Shown: piece by piece, positions 31,099 to 38,150 of the stretch
Layout of the letters: each line of letters begins with the position of its first letter
Position numbering within the stretch: the stretch's first letter is position 1
Assembly: GCA_963976435.1 (NCBI GenBank)
Contig: CAXBKQ010000007.1
Coordinates: 80,535 to 144,534 of the forward strand
Source: CAKZNE01 sp963976435
Lineage (GTDB): Bacteria; Bacteroidota; Bacteroidia; Flavobacteriales; Schleiferiaceae
Length of the DNA stretch: 64,000 nucleotides
Direction: 5' to 3'
The notes under the pieces: generated by a model
Seen by the model: the letters and a program-made list of their open reading frames with translations, nothing else
Told to the model about the DNA's origin: nothing
Database searches by the model: none
Program-made: the position numbers and the translations under genes

Positions 31099-31500
31099 TT
31101 AATAAACGTAGCACAAAACTTCGCCACCAACATTCTCTCTTCTAGCTTGCTTATCTGTCATTACTCCTTTAGAAGTACTAACAATTGCCAAACCTAGACC
31201 GTTGATTACACGTGGTAAATCTTTACCGCTACTGTATTTACGTAAACCTGGTTTACTTACTCTCTCCAAAGAACGAATAGCCGACTCTTTTGTAATACTA
31301 TCGTATTTAAGAGCTACTTTAATTGTTCCTTGAGGACCTCTTTCTTCTCTTTTATAGTTGTGAATAAAACCTTGATCCATAAGAATCTTAGTAATTTCTT
31401 CCTTGATATTGGAAGCGGGGATTTCCACAACTTTATGACCAGCCATCAACGCATTGCGTAGACGTGTCAAATAATCTGCTATAGGATCTGTAACCTTCAT
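31099..31500 (-). CDS. rpsH: 30S ribosomal protein S8
   Basis: S8 binds the central domain of 16S rRNA and, in E. coli, represses the spc operon by binding its own mRNA near rplE. The 133-residue protein has the opening D-P-I-A-D-Y-L-T-R-L-R-N-A, P-A-S-N-I-K-E-E-I and the C-terminal G-L-A-I-V-S-T-S-K-G-V-M-T-D. It lies 4 nt after rpsN. No S8-binding mRNA structure was identified here. Confidence 0.98.
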   Translation of the reverse strand: MKVTDPIADYLTRLRNALMAGHKVVEIPASNIKEEITKILMDQGFIHNYKREERGPQGTIKVALKYDSITKESAIRSLERVSKPGLRKYSSGKDLPRVINGLGLAIVSTSKGVMTDKQARRENVGGEVLCYVY

Positions 31501-31504
31501 ATTA

Positions 31505-31774
31505 TTACCAACTTGCCTTTTTAACTCCTGGGATAAGACCCGCGTTGGCCATTTCCCTAAATGTTACCCTTGAAATTCCAAATTGACGCATATATCCTTT
31601 TGGACGACCAGTTAGTTTACATCTATTGTGCAATCTAATTGGTGAAGCGTTTTTTGGTAATTTTTGAAGTGCTTCATAATCACCAGCAGCTTTTAATGCT
31701 GCACGCTTTTCTGCGTATTTATCAACAATTTTTTGTCGCTTTACTTCGCGAGCCTTCATTGATTCCTTAGCCAT
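31505..31774 (-). CDS. rpsN: 30S ribosomal protein S14, zinc-free (C-minus) long form
   Basis: The 89-residue protein is the long S14 without the two CxxC motifs of the short zinc form; the only Cys is in H-N-R-C-K-L-T-G-R-P-K-G. Core motifs are L-P-K-N-A-S-P-I-R-L-H-N-R and F-G-I-S-R-V-T-F-R-E-M-A. It lies between rplE (2 nt) and rpsH (4 nt), tightly packed. The long C-minus form is expected for organisms that do not tie this protein to zinc supply. Confidence 0.98.
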   Translation of the reverse strand: MAKESMKAREVKRQKIVDKYAEKRAALKAAGDYEALQKLPKNASPIRLHNRCKLTGRPKGYMRQFGISRVTFREMANAGLIPGVKKASW

Positions 31775-31776
31775 AA

Positions 31777-32325
31777 TTATTTCTTAAAGGGTAAACCAAA
31801 TTTTTGTAAAAGTGCCTTTGCTTCTTTATCTGTATCAGCAGTGGTCACAAATGTTATGTCCATTCCAGAGATACGATTTACTTTATCAATATCGATTTCT
31901 GGAAAAATAATTTGTTCTGTAATTCCTAGGGTGTAATTTCCACGTCCGTCGAATCCAGATTTTTTTATACCACTGAAATCTCTAATGGCTGGCAAAGAAG
32001 CCCAAACTAAACGCTCCAAAAACTCATACATGCGATTTCCACGTAGGGTTACTTTAGCGCCAATTGGCATTCCTTTTCTCAACTTAAAGTTAGAAATATC
32101 CTTGCGGCTAATTGTGGAAACAGCTTTTTGTCCAGAAATGGTTGTCATTTCATTCACTGCATGATCCACTAATTTTTTATCAGCTGTTGCAGCACCAACT
32201 CCTTGAGATAAAACAATTTTCTCTAGGCTTGGAACCTGCATTACATTGGTATAACCAAATTCTTCTTTTAGAGCCGAAACGTATTCGTCTTTGTATTTGC
32301 TCTTTAATGTTGGTACGTAGCTCAT
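31777..32325 (-). CDS. rplE: 50S ribosomal protein L5
   Basis: L5 binds 5S rRNA and contacts P-site tRNA. The 182-residue protein has N-V-M-Q-V-P-S-L-E-K-I-V-L-S-Q-G-V-G near the N-terminus, the K-L-R-K-G-M-P-I-G-A-K-V-T-L-R-G segment and F-P-E-I-D-I-D-K-V-N-R-I-S-G-M-D. The rplX stop and the rplE start share one base. The rpsN gene follows after 2 nt. Nothing unusual is seen. Confidence 0.98.
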   Translation of the reverse strand: MSYVPTLKSKYKDEYVSALKEEFGYTNVMQVPSLEKIVLSQGVGAATADKKLVDHAVNEMTTISGQKAVSTISRKDISNFKLRKGMPIGAKVTLRGNRMYEFLERLVWASLPAIRDFSGIKKSGFDGRGNYTLGITEQIIFPEIDIDKVNRISGMDITFVTTADTDKEAKALLQKFGLPFKK

Positions 32326-32645
32326 TACTTAATGATCTCTTGTGATTTCTTAGAATATCTTACAAGCTTTCCTTTTTCATCAGCCTTTCTACCAGTACGA
32401 GTAGCATCACCTGATTTAGGATCTACTAACATTAGGTTAGAAAGATGAATAGGAGCTTCTTTCTCAATAATTCCGCCTTGAGGATTGGTAGCACTAGGCT
32501 TTTCATGTTTTTTAATAACATTAATACCTTCCACTAAAGCTTTATTTTTACCAGGAAGCATTTCGATAATAGTTCCAGTTTGGCCTTTACTTTCGCCAGC
32601 TAAAACTTTAACCTTATCTCCCTTTTTTACGTGAAATTTTGCCAT
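32325..32645 (-). CDS. rplX: 50S ribosomal protein L24
   Basis: L24 starts 50S assembly by binding the 5' end of 23S rRNA near the exit tunnel. The 106-residue protein has the KOW motif at the N-terminus (K-K-G-D-K-V-K-V-L-A-G-E-S-K-G-Q-T-G) and the downstream V-E-G-I-N-V-I-K-K-H and Q-G-G-I-I-E-K-E-A-P-I-H-L-S-N. It lies 12 nt after rplN and shares a base with the rplE start. Confidence 0.98.
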   Translation of the reverse strand: MAKFHVKKGDKVKVLAGESKGQTGTIIEMLPGKNKALVEGINVIKKHEKPSATNPQGGIIEKEAPIHLSNLMLVDPKSGDATRTGRKADEKGKLVRYSKKSQEIIK

Positions 32646-32657
32646 TTCTGTAATAAT

Positions 32658-33026
32658 TTATAGTACCTCAGGTGCTAGTGAAACAATCTTCATAAACTGT
32701 CTGTCACGAAGCTCTCTAGATACTGGTCCGAATACACGAGTTCCGCGCATTTCACCTTGAGCATTCAAAAGGACACAAGCATTATCATCAAAACGGATAT
32801 AAGATCCATCTGCTCTTCTTACTTCTTTTTTAGTACGAACAACAACTGCCGTTGATACTTGACCTTTTTTTACACTTCCAGAAGGAGTACTTTCTTTAAC
32901 AGAAACTACAATCTTATCTCCAACAGACGCATAACGTCTTTTGGTTCCTCCAAGCACTCTAATACAAAGAACAGATTTTGCTCCGGTATTATCTGCTACT
33001 CTTAGTCTTGACTCTTGTTGTAACAT
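32658..33026 (-). CDS. rplN: 50S ribosomal protein L14
   Basis: L14 forms intersubunit contacts with 16S rRNA helix 14. The 122-residue protein is nearly invariant in layout: M-L-Q-Q-E-S-R-L-R-V-A-D-N-T-G-A-K, I-R-V-L-G-G-T-K-R-R, G-S-Y-I-R-F-D-D-N-A-C-V and the end L-A-P-E-V-L. Its start overlaps the rpsQ stop by one base, indicating coupled translation. Nothing unusual is seen. Confidence 0.98.
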   Translation of the reverse strand: MLQQESRLRVADNTGAKSVLCIRVLGGTKRRYASVGDKIVVSVKESTPSGSVKKGQVSTAVVVRTKKEVRRADGSYIRFDDNACVLLNAQGEMRGTRVFGPVSRELRDRQFMKIVSLAPEVL

Positions 33027-33286
33027 TACTTAGCTCTTTCAATGATTTCAACTAATCTCCATCTCTTACTCTTACTGATAGGACGTGTTTCCATAATTTT
33101 TACGGTATCACCAATATTACATTGGTTGTCCTCATCATGAGCGTGAAATTTTTTGGTAAGCTTAATAAACTTACCGTACATAGGGTGTTTTTGTCTTCTT
33201 TCAACAGTAACAGTAATGGATTTTTCCATTTTATTGCTACTAACAATCCCTACTCTTTCTTTTCTTAAGTTTCTTTTATCTTCCAT
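33026..33286 (-). CDS. rpsQ: 30S ribosomal protein S17
   Basis: S17 binds the 5' domain of 16S rRNA through an OB fold. The start is set at ATG 33286 (M-E-D-K-R-N-L-R-K-E-R-V-G, 86 residues, the normal length). An ATG three codons upstream (33295) is joined to the rpmC stop as TAATG and could also be used. Motifs are S-N-K-M-E-K-S-I-T-V-T-V and H-A-H-D-E-D-N-Q-C-N-I-G-D-T-V. Its stop overlaps the rplN start by one base. Confidence 0.97.
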   Translation of the reverse strand: MEDKRNLRKERVGIVSSNKMEKSITVTVERRQKHPMYGKFIKLTKKFHAHDEDNQCNIGDTVKIMETRPISKSKRWRLVEIIERAK

Positions 33287-33294
33287 TAGAAACA

Positions 33295-33498
33295 TTATTG
33301 CTTATCAGCGTTTAACTCTCTATTACGTAACTCAGTAGAGAGTCTTGCAATATCTTTTCTGCTATCCTTTAGGGTAAGTGGGTTCTCAAGAGGAGAAATG
33401 GTATGTCCCATTTTCGCCTTTGCATACGCTAGTTTTTCATTTTCTAGCTTATCCATAATTTCTTGAGTTGTCATTTCTCTTACTACCGATGCTTTCAT
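33295..33498 (-). CDS. rpmC: 50S ribosomal protein L29
   Basis: L29 is a two-helix protein at the tunnel exit and part of the docking site for trigger factor and SRP. The 67-residue protein has V-R-E-M-T-T-Q-E-I-M-D-K and the closing D-S-R-K-D-I-A-R-L-S-T-E-L-R-N-R-E. It follows rplP by 11 nt and abuts rpsQ. Nothing unusual is seen. Confidence 0.97.
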   Translation of the reverse strand: MKASVVREMTTQEIMDKLENEKLAYAKAKMGHTISPLENPLTLKDSRKDIARLSTELRNRELNADKQ

Positions 33499-33509
33499 AA
33501 TTTCAAAGT

Positions 33510-33932
33510 TTATGCTTCAGTGTAATCTCTTCTTACAATGAACTTGGTTTTTACTGGCAACTTCTGAGCTGCAAGGCGCAAAGCTTCTTTTGCGATTTCA
33601 CCATTAACACCATCTAATTCAAAGATGATTCTACCTGGTTTTACAACAGCAACCCAATGATCCAAGGCACCTTTTCCTTTTCCCATCCTTACCTCTGCAG
33701 GCTTCTTAGTGATAGGCTTGTCTGGAAATATTCTAATCCACAATTGTCCTTCCCTTTTCATATAACGGGTAGCCGCGATACGAGCCGCTTCTATCTGACG
33801 TGAATTAATGAACACTTCGTCCAGTGCTTTAATCGCAAAGCTTCCAAAAGAAATGGTAGAACCTCTTTGGGCTAAACCTTTCATTTTTCCTTTAAACTGC
33901 TTTCTGTGCTTTGTCTTTTTAGGCTGTAACAT
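33510..33932 (-). CDS. rplP: 50S ribosomal protein L16
   Basis: L16 helps position A-site tRNA near the peptidyl-transferase centre. The 140-residue protein starts M-L-Q-P-K-K-T-K-H-R-K and has the loop M-K-R-E-G-Q-L-W-I-R-I-F-P-D-K-P-I-T-K-K-P and the R-M-G-K-G-K-G segment. It lies between rpsC (25 nt) and rpmC (11 nt), as in the S10 operon. Nothing unusual is seen. Confidence 0.98.
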   Translation of the reverse strand: MLQPKKTKHRKQFKGKMKGLAQRGSTISFGSFAIKALDEVFINSRQIEAARIAATRYMKREGQLWIRIFPDKPITKKPAEVRMGKGKGALDHWVAVVKPGRIIFELDGVNGEIAKEALRLAAQKLPVKTKFIVRRDYTEA

Positions 33933-33957
33933 ATTATTACAATCGTTTAATCAAGTC

Positions 33958-34686
33958 TTACTTTCTTTTTCTTCTTGCCCCACCACGGTTTCCACCTTGG
34001 CTATTACTGTTGTTTCCGGATCCTTTTTTTACAGTACCTAATAGGTTACTCAAATCTCTCTTTCCGTAAACTTCACCTTTCATGATCCATACTTTAAAAC
34101 CAATACGACCATAAGTAGTATGAGCTTCTGTTAAAGCATAATCAATGTCTGCTCTAAAAGTATGAAGAGGGGTTCTACCATCTTTATACATTTCAGATCT
34201 TGCCATTTCAGCACCATTCAAACGACCAGAAGCTTGAACTTTAATTCCTTCTGCTCCCATTCTCATAGTTGCAGCGATGGCCATTTTAATAGCTCTTCTA
34301 TAGCTAATCCTTCCTTCTACCTGGCGGGCAATACTATCTGCAACTAATTTTGCATCTAGTTCTGGACGCTTAATTTCGAAGATGTTTATTTGAACTTCCT
34401 TATTGGTAAGTTTTTTCAACTCCTCTTTAAGCTTATCCACTTCTTGTCCTCCTTTACCGATAATAATACCTGGACGACTTGTAGTAATAGTTACAGTAAC
34501 TAACTTTAAAGTACGTTCTATTATGATTCGGCTTACACTTGCTTTTGACAGACGAGCATAAAGGTATTTACGGATTTTATCATCCTCGGCAATCTTATCA
34601 CCGTAATCTCTTCCACCGTACCAATTACTGTCCCATCCGCGGATAAAACCTAATCTGTTTCCTATAGGGTTTGTCTTTTGTCCCAT
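33958..34686 (-). CDS. rpsC: 30S ribosomal protein S3
   Basis: S3 lines the mRNA entry tunnel and contributes to helicase action with S4 and S5. The 242-residue protein has the type II KH domain (I-I-I-G-K-G-G-Q-E-V) and the C-terminal domain with G-A-E-G-I-K-V-Q-A-S-G-R-L-N-G-A-E-M-A. The last about 25 residues are a Ser/Asn/Gly/Arg-rich tail ending in a basic R-R-K-R-K. It lies between rplV (5 nt) and rplP. Confidence 0.98.
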   Translation of the reverse strand: MGQKTNPIGNRLGFIRGWDSNWYGGRDYGDKIAEDDKIRKYLYARLSKASVSRIIIERTLKLVTVTITTSRPGIIIGKGGQEVDKLKEELKKLTNKEVQINIFEIKRPELDAKLVADSIARQVEGRISYRRAIKMAIAATMRMGAEGIKVQASGRLNGAEMARSEMYKDGRTPLHTFRADIDYALTEAHTTYGRIGFKVWIMKGEVYGKRDLSNLLGTVKKGSGNNSNSQGGNRGGARRKRK

Positions 34687-34691
34687 TTAGA

Positions 34692-35129
34692 TTATGAATT
34701 ACTTTCGTTAGCTGTTACTTCTTCTTCTCCTGCAGTATTTTTAGAATCCACAATCACTGTTACATGATTACTTCTTTTGCGAATTCTATGTGCACGTCCT
34801 TGCGGAGCGGGTTGAATTCTCTTCAACATTCTTGCACTATCTACAAAAATCTCTTTAATATAAAGGCTTGCATCTTCGATGCGCTCACCTTCATTTTTTT
34901 GCTCCCAGTTATTCAAAGCTGAAAGAACCAGTTTTTCTAGTCTTCCACTTGCTTCTTTACCGCTATGCTTTAGCATAAACAAAGCCTTTTCAACTTCTAC
35001 ACCTCTGATCATATCCGCCACAAGACGCATTTTACGAGGGGAGGTAGGGCAATTGTTTAATTTTGCCATAGCCACAGTCTTTCTGGCCTCCTTAATAGCT
35101 TCTGCTCTTAATCTTTTTCTAGCACCCAT
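34692..35129 (-). CDS. rplV: 50S ribosomal protein L22
   Basis: L22 reaches into the peptide exit tunnel through a beta-hairpin. The 145-residue protein has N-N-C-P-T-S-P-R-K-M-R-L-V-A-D-M-I-R-G, the hairpin region R-M-L-K-R-I-Q-P-A-P-Q-G-R-A-H-R-I-R-K-R and S-N-H-V-T-V. It is some 30 residues longer than the E. coli protein, with an N-terminal K/R/E-rich stretch and an acidic C-terminal tail. It lies between rpsS (11 nt) and rpsC (5 nt). Confidence 0.98.
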   Translation of the reverse strand: MGARKRLRAEAIKEARKTVAMAKLNNCPTSPRKMRLVADMIRGVEVEKALFMLKHSGKEASGRLEKLVLSALNNWEQKNEGERIEDASLYIKEIFVDSARMLKRIQPAPQGRAHRIRKRSNHVTVIVDSKNTAGEEEVTANESNS

Positions 35130-35140
35130 ATTATAATATT

Positions 35141-35422
35141 TTAGCGCTTACCTTTATCTTTCTTATTACCCCCATGACCTCTAAAAGTACGGGTCGGTGA
35201 AAATTCACCAAGCTTGTGTCCTACCATGTTTTCAGTTACAAATACTGGAACAAATGTTCTCCCATTATGCACTGCGATAGTTTGTCCTACAAAATCTGGT
35301 GAGATCATAGAAGCTCTAGAGTATGTTTTCACCACGGATTTCTTTCCGGACTCAACATTTAGAGCAACTTTTTTCTCAAGCTTATAATGTATATATGGAC
35401 CTTTTTTAAGTGACCTTGCCAT
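35141..35422 (-). CDS. rpsS: 30S ribosomal protein S19
   Basis: S19 forms a head complex with S13 and contacts A-site finger RNA. The 93-residue protein starts M-A-R-S-L-K-K-G-P-Y-I and has S-M-I-S-P-D-F-V-G, A-V-H-N-G-R-T-F-V-P-V-F-V and G-H-K-L-G-E-F-S-P-T-R-T-F-R-G-H. It follows rplB by 5 nt. Nothing unusual is seen. Confidence 0.98.
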   Translation of the reverse strand: MARSLKKGPYIHYKLEKKVALNVESGKKSVVKTYSRASMISPDFVGQTIAVHNGRTFVPVFVTENMVGHKLGEFSPTRTFRGHGGNKKDKGKR

Positions 35423-35427
35423 CTTAA

Positions 35428-36255
35428 TTATTTTTTCCTTCTTTCAACAATATACTTATTGGACTCTTTTTTCGGCGTACGAGTTTTGTATCCTTTTGCA
35501 GGTAATCCTTTTCTAGATCTTGGGTGACCTCCAGAAGCTCTACCTTCACCACCACCCATTGGGTGATCAACTGGGTTCATCGCTACACCTCTAACTCTAG
35601 GTCTTTTACCTAACCAACGGTGACGTCCTGCTTTACCAGAAATTTCAAGAGCATTATCAGAATTACTTACAGCTCCGATTGTGGCTCTACAGGTAATTAA
35701 GATCATTCTCGACTCACCACTTGGTAATTTAATAGTGGCATACTTACCCTCTCTAGCCGATAGCTGAGCAAAAGAACCTGCACTTCTTGAAATCACAGCT
35801 CCCTGTCCTGGGCGCATTTCGATACAACTAATTACAGTTCCTAAAGGAATTTCAGAAAGCAACAGTGTATTTCCAATTTCTGGAGCAACACCTGCACCAC
35901 TTAATACTACTTGCCCAACTTGTAAACCGTTTGGAGCAATCATATATCTCTTCTCACCATCTGCATAGTATAACAAGGCTATCCTTGCAGTACGGTTTGG
36001 ATCATATTCAATAGACTTCACTGTAGCTGGAATACCATCTTTGTCTCTTTTGAAATCGACAATACGATATTTCTGTTTGTGACCACCACCTATCTGTCTC
36101 ATGGTCATCTTACCAGTGTTATTTCTACCACCAGATTTAGATTTACCTTTTACTAGAGACTTTTCAGGACCAGATGTTTTAGTAACATTGGCAAAGTCAT
36201 TTACTACTTTAAAACGCTGTCCGGGTGTAACCGGTTTTAATTTTCTTACTCCCAT
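35428..36255 (-). CDS. rplB: 50S ribosomal protein L2
   Basis: L2 supports the peptidyl-transferase centre and subunit joining. The 275-residue protein has S-K-S-G-G-R-N-N-T-G, I-G-G-G-H-K-Q-K-Y-R-I-V-D-F and near the C-terminus N-P-V-D-H-P-M-G-G-G-E-G-R. The first His of that motif, equivalent to the functionally important H229 of E. coli, is kept; the second His of the usual H-P-H-G-G-G is Met. It lies 5 nt after rplW. Confidence 0.98.
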   Translation of the reverse strand: MGVRKLKPVTPGQRFKVVNDFANVTKTSGPEKSLVKGKSKSGGRNNTGKMTMRQIGGGHKQKYRIVDFKRDKDGIPATVKSIEYDPNRTARIALLYYADGEKRYMIAPNGLQVGQVVLSGAGVAPEIGNTLLLSEIPLGTVISCIEMRPGQGAVISRSAGSFAQLSAREGKYATIKLPSGESRMILITCRATIGAVSNSDNALEISGKAGRHRWLGKRPRVRGVAMNPVDHPMGGGEGRASGGHPRSRKGLPAKGYKTRTPKKESNKYIVERRKK

Positions 36256-36260
36256 TTGGA

Positions 36261-36551
36261 CTATATATTACTGTATAGGTCGATGGTTTCTCCACTTCTC
36301 ACCTCAACTATGGCCTTTTTATATGCTCCGGTATTCCCAGAAACAACACCATTTTTTGTGTTACGCGATTTCTTTTTACCTGGCATAACCATGGTTCTAA
36401 TAGCATCGATATTAACACCGTATAACTCTTCAATGGCTTTTTTGATCTCGACTTTATTCGCCTTTCTGTCAACTACAAAAGCAAAGCGATTGTTTAACTC
36501 ACTATCGCTGGTAGCTTTTTCTGTAATTACTGGTCTAATTAAGATTCCCAT
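36261..36551 (-). CDS. rplW: 50S ribosomal protein L23
   Basis: L23 sits at the tunnel exit and docks trigger factor, SRP and the translocon. The 96-residue protein has I-L-I-R-P-V-I-T-E-K-A, F-V-V-D-R-K-A-N-K-V-E-I-K-K-A-I and a loop M-P-G-K-K-K-S-R-N-T. It lies 3 nt after rplD and 5 nt before rplB. Nothing unusual is seen. Confidence 0.97.
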   Translation of the reverse strand: MGILIRPVITEKATSDSELNNRFAFVVDRKANKVEIKKAIEELYGVNIDAIRTMVMPGKKKSRNTKNGVVSGNTGAYKKAIVEVRSGETIDLYSNI

Positions 36552-36554
36552 TGT

Positions 36555-37184
36555 TTACTTTCTTAAAAGAGTTTCAATTTGTCCTAACGAATCTTCAGTT
36601 AAAAGTACACTTTGCGCATTCATTAAGTCGTAAGTGTTTAATTCTGAAGCATTTATAACATTAGCCCCCTTAAAATTTCGGGACGACAAATATACATTTT
36701 TATTTGACTCTCCAAGTACTACTAAGGATTTTTTCCCATCAAGGCCTAAAGCCTTGATAACATTGATGAATTCCTTTGTTTTAGGAGCATCCATTGTAAA
36801 GGGCTCCATTACTTGAATATTATTCTCTCCAGCCTTGATGCTAAGTGCCGACATTCTAGCATTAGCTTTAAGCTTTTTATTCAATTTAAAGCTATAGTTT
36901 CTTGGGCGTGGACCGAATACCGTACCCCCACCTCTTTGTACTGGAGATTTTAAAGACCCAACACGAGCATTACCCGTACCTTTTTGTCTGAAAAATTTCT
37001 TAGTTGTTCTAGAAACTTCTGCTCTTTCCTTTGCTTTATGAGTCCCTTGGCGTTGGTTTGCCAAATATTGTTTCACATCTAAGTAAATAGAGTGGTGGTT
37101 GGGCTCAATTTTATATAGATCCTCGGCCAAAGTAACCTTACGACCAGTATCTTTTCCGTCTCTGCTTAATACTGCTACTTCCAT
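36555..37184 (-). CDS. rplD: 50S ribosomal protein L4
   Basis: L4 lines the exit tunnel; in E. coli it also represses the S10 operon. The start is set at ATG 37184 (M-E-V-A-V-L-S-R-D-G, 209 residues), which overlaps the rplC stop as TGATG; an in-frame GTG one codon upstream is less likely. The tunnel loop has F-F-R-Q-K-G-T-G-N-A-R-V-G and R-G-G-G-T-V-F-G-P-R-P. The 210-residue class is standard. Confidence 0.97.
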   Translation of the reverse strand: MEVAVLSRDGKDTGRKVTLAEDLYKIEPNHHSIYLDVKQYLANQRQGTHKAKERAEVSRTTKKFFRQKGTGNARVGSLKSPVQRGGGTVFGPRPRNYSFKLNKKLKANARMSALSIKAGENNIQVMEPFTMDAPKTKEFINVIKALGLDGKKSLVVLGESNKNVYLSSRNFKGANVINASELNTYDLMNAQSVLLTEDSLGQIETLLRK

Positions 37185-37801
37185 CACTTGCTGATTATTA
37201 CTTGTGAATTTTTAGGTCCAGGAATAGATCCTTTCACTACCAATAGATTCTTTTCAGCGTCAACCTTTAATATTCTAAGGTTTTCTACTACAGCTTTCTT
37301 TCCACCCATACGTCCGGCCATTTTCATGCCCTTAAATACTCTTGATGGATCAGATCCTGCACCAATAGAACCAGGTGCACGCAGACGGTTATGCTGACCG
37401 TGAGTTGCTTGTCCAACTCCACCAAAACCGTGACGCTTAACAACCCCTTGGAAACCTTTTCCTTTGGAGTTACCAGAAATGTTTACGAATTCTCCTTCTT
37501 GGAAGATGTCAACTAATACTGTATCTCCCAATTTAATTTCACCTTCTAAAGATTTAACTTCAATTGATGAGGCTTTTGGAGTAGTACCAGCTTTTTTGAA
37601 ATGTCCTACTTGTTGATTAGCAACGTTTTTCTCGCTCTTATCACCGTAGGCAATCTGAATGGCATTATAACCGTCAACTTCGGTAGTTTTAATTTGAGTA
37701 ACTACACAAGGACCAGCTTCGATGACGGTACATGGTAAATTCTTACCATTTTCATCAAAGAGGCTTGTCATTCCGATCTTTTTACCGATCAATCCAGGCA
37801 T
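37184..37801 (-). CDS. rplC: 50S ribosomal protein L3
   Basis: L3 is an early 50S assembly protein whose finger reaches the peptidyl-transferase centre. The 205-residue protein has G-L-I-G-K-K-I-G-M-T near the start, G-K-G-F-Q-G-V-V-K-R-H and, in the finger, T-H-G-Q-H-N-R-L-R-A-P-G-S-I-G. It lies 32 nt after rpsJ and shares bases with the rplD start. Confidence 0.98.
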   Translation of the reverse strand: MPGLIGKKIGMTSLFDENGKNLPCTVIEAGPCVVTQIKTTEVDGYNAIQIAYGDKSEKNVANQQVGHFKKAGTTPKASSIEVKSLEGEIKLGDTVLVDIFQEGEFVNISGNSKGKGFQGVVKRHGFGGVGQATHGQHNRLRAPGSIGAGSDPSRVFKGMKMAGRMGGKKAVVENLRILKVDAEKNLLVVKGSIPGPKNSQVIISK

Positions 37802-37833
37802 TTGACCTAATTTTAATTGTTATTATTAACTAC

Positions 37834-38139
37834 TTAAACTTTAATTTCCACTTCAACTCCACTAGGAAGCTCTAATTTCATAAGAGCATCAATAGTTTTT
37901 GAAGAAGAAGAATAGATATCCATCAATCTTTTATAAGAAGATAATTGGAACTGCTCTCTAGACTTCTTGTTTACGTGTGGTGAACGCAATACAGTATAAA
38001 TACGCTTGTTAGTTGGTAATGGAATTGGTCCATTTACGATAGCCCCTGTACTCTTTACAGTTTTTACAATCTTTTCAGCAGACTTGTCTACTAAATTATG
38101 ATCATAAGATTTAAGCTTTATTCTAATTTTCTGACTCAT
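37834..38139 (-). CDS. rpsJ: 30S ribosomal protein S10
   Basis: S10 is a head protein of the 30S subunit and also the NusE partner of NusB in antitermination. The 101-residue protein has R-I-K-L-K-S-Y-D-H-N-L-V-D, G-P-I-P-L-P-T-N-K-R-I-Y-T-V-L-R-S-P-H-V and the end L-P-S-G-V-E-V-E-I-K-V. It follows fusA by 11 nt; no separate S10-leader promoter is visible and tuf is absent between fusA and rpsJ. Confidence 0.98.
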   Translation of the reverse strand: MSQKIRIKLKSYDHNLVDKSAEKIVKTVKSTGAIVNGPIPLPTNKRIYTVLRSPHVNKKSREQFQLSSYKRLMDIYSSSSKTIDALMKLELPSGVEVEIKV

Positions 38140-38150
38140 CTAATTATCAG

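Noticed and set aside
36256..36633. 125-residue plus-strand frame opposite rplW and rplD
   Set aside because: It is antisense to certain genes, shows no family features and has no promoter.
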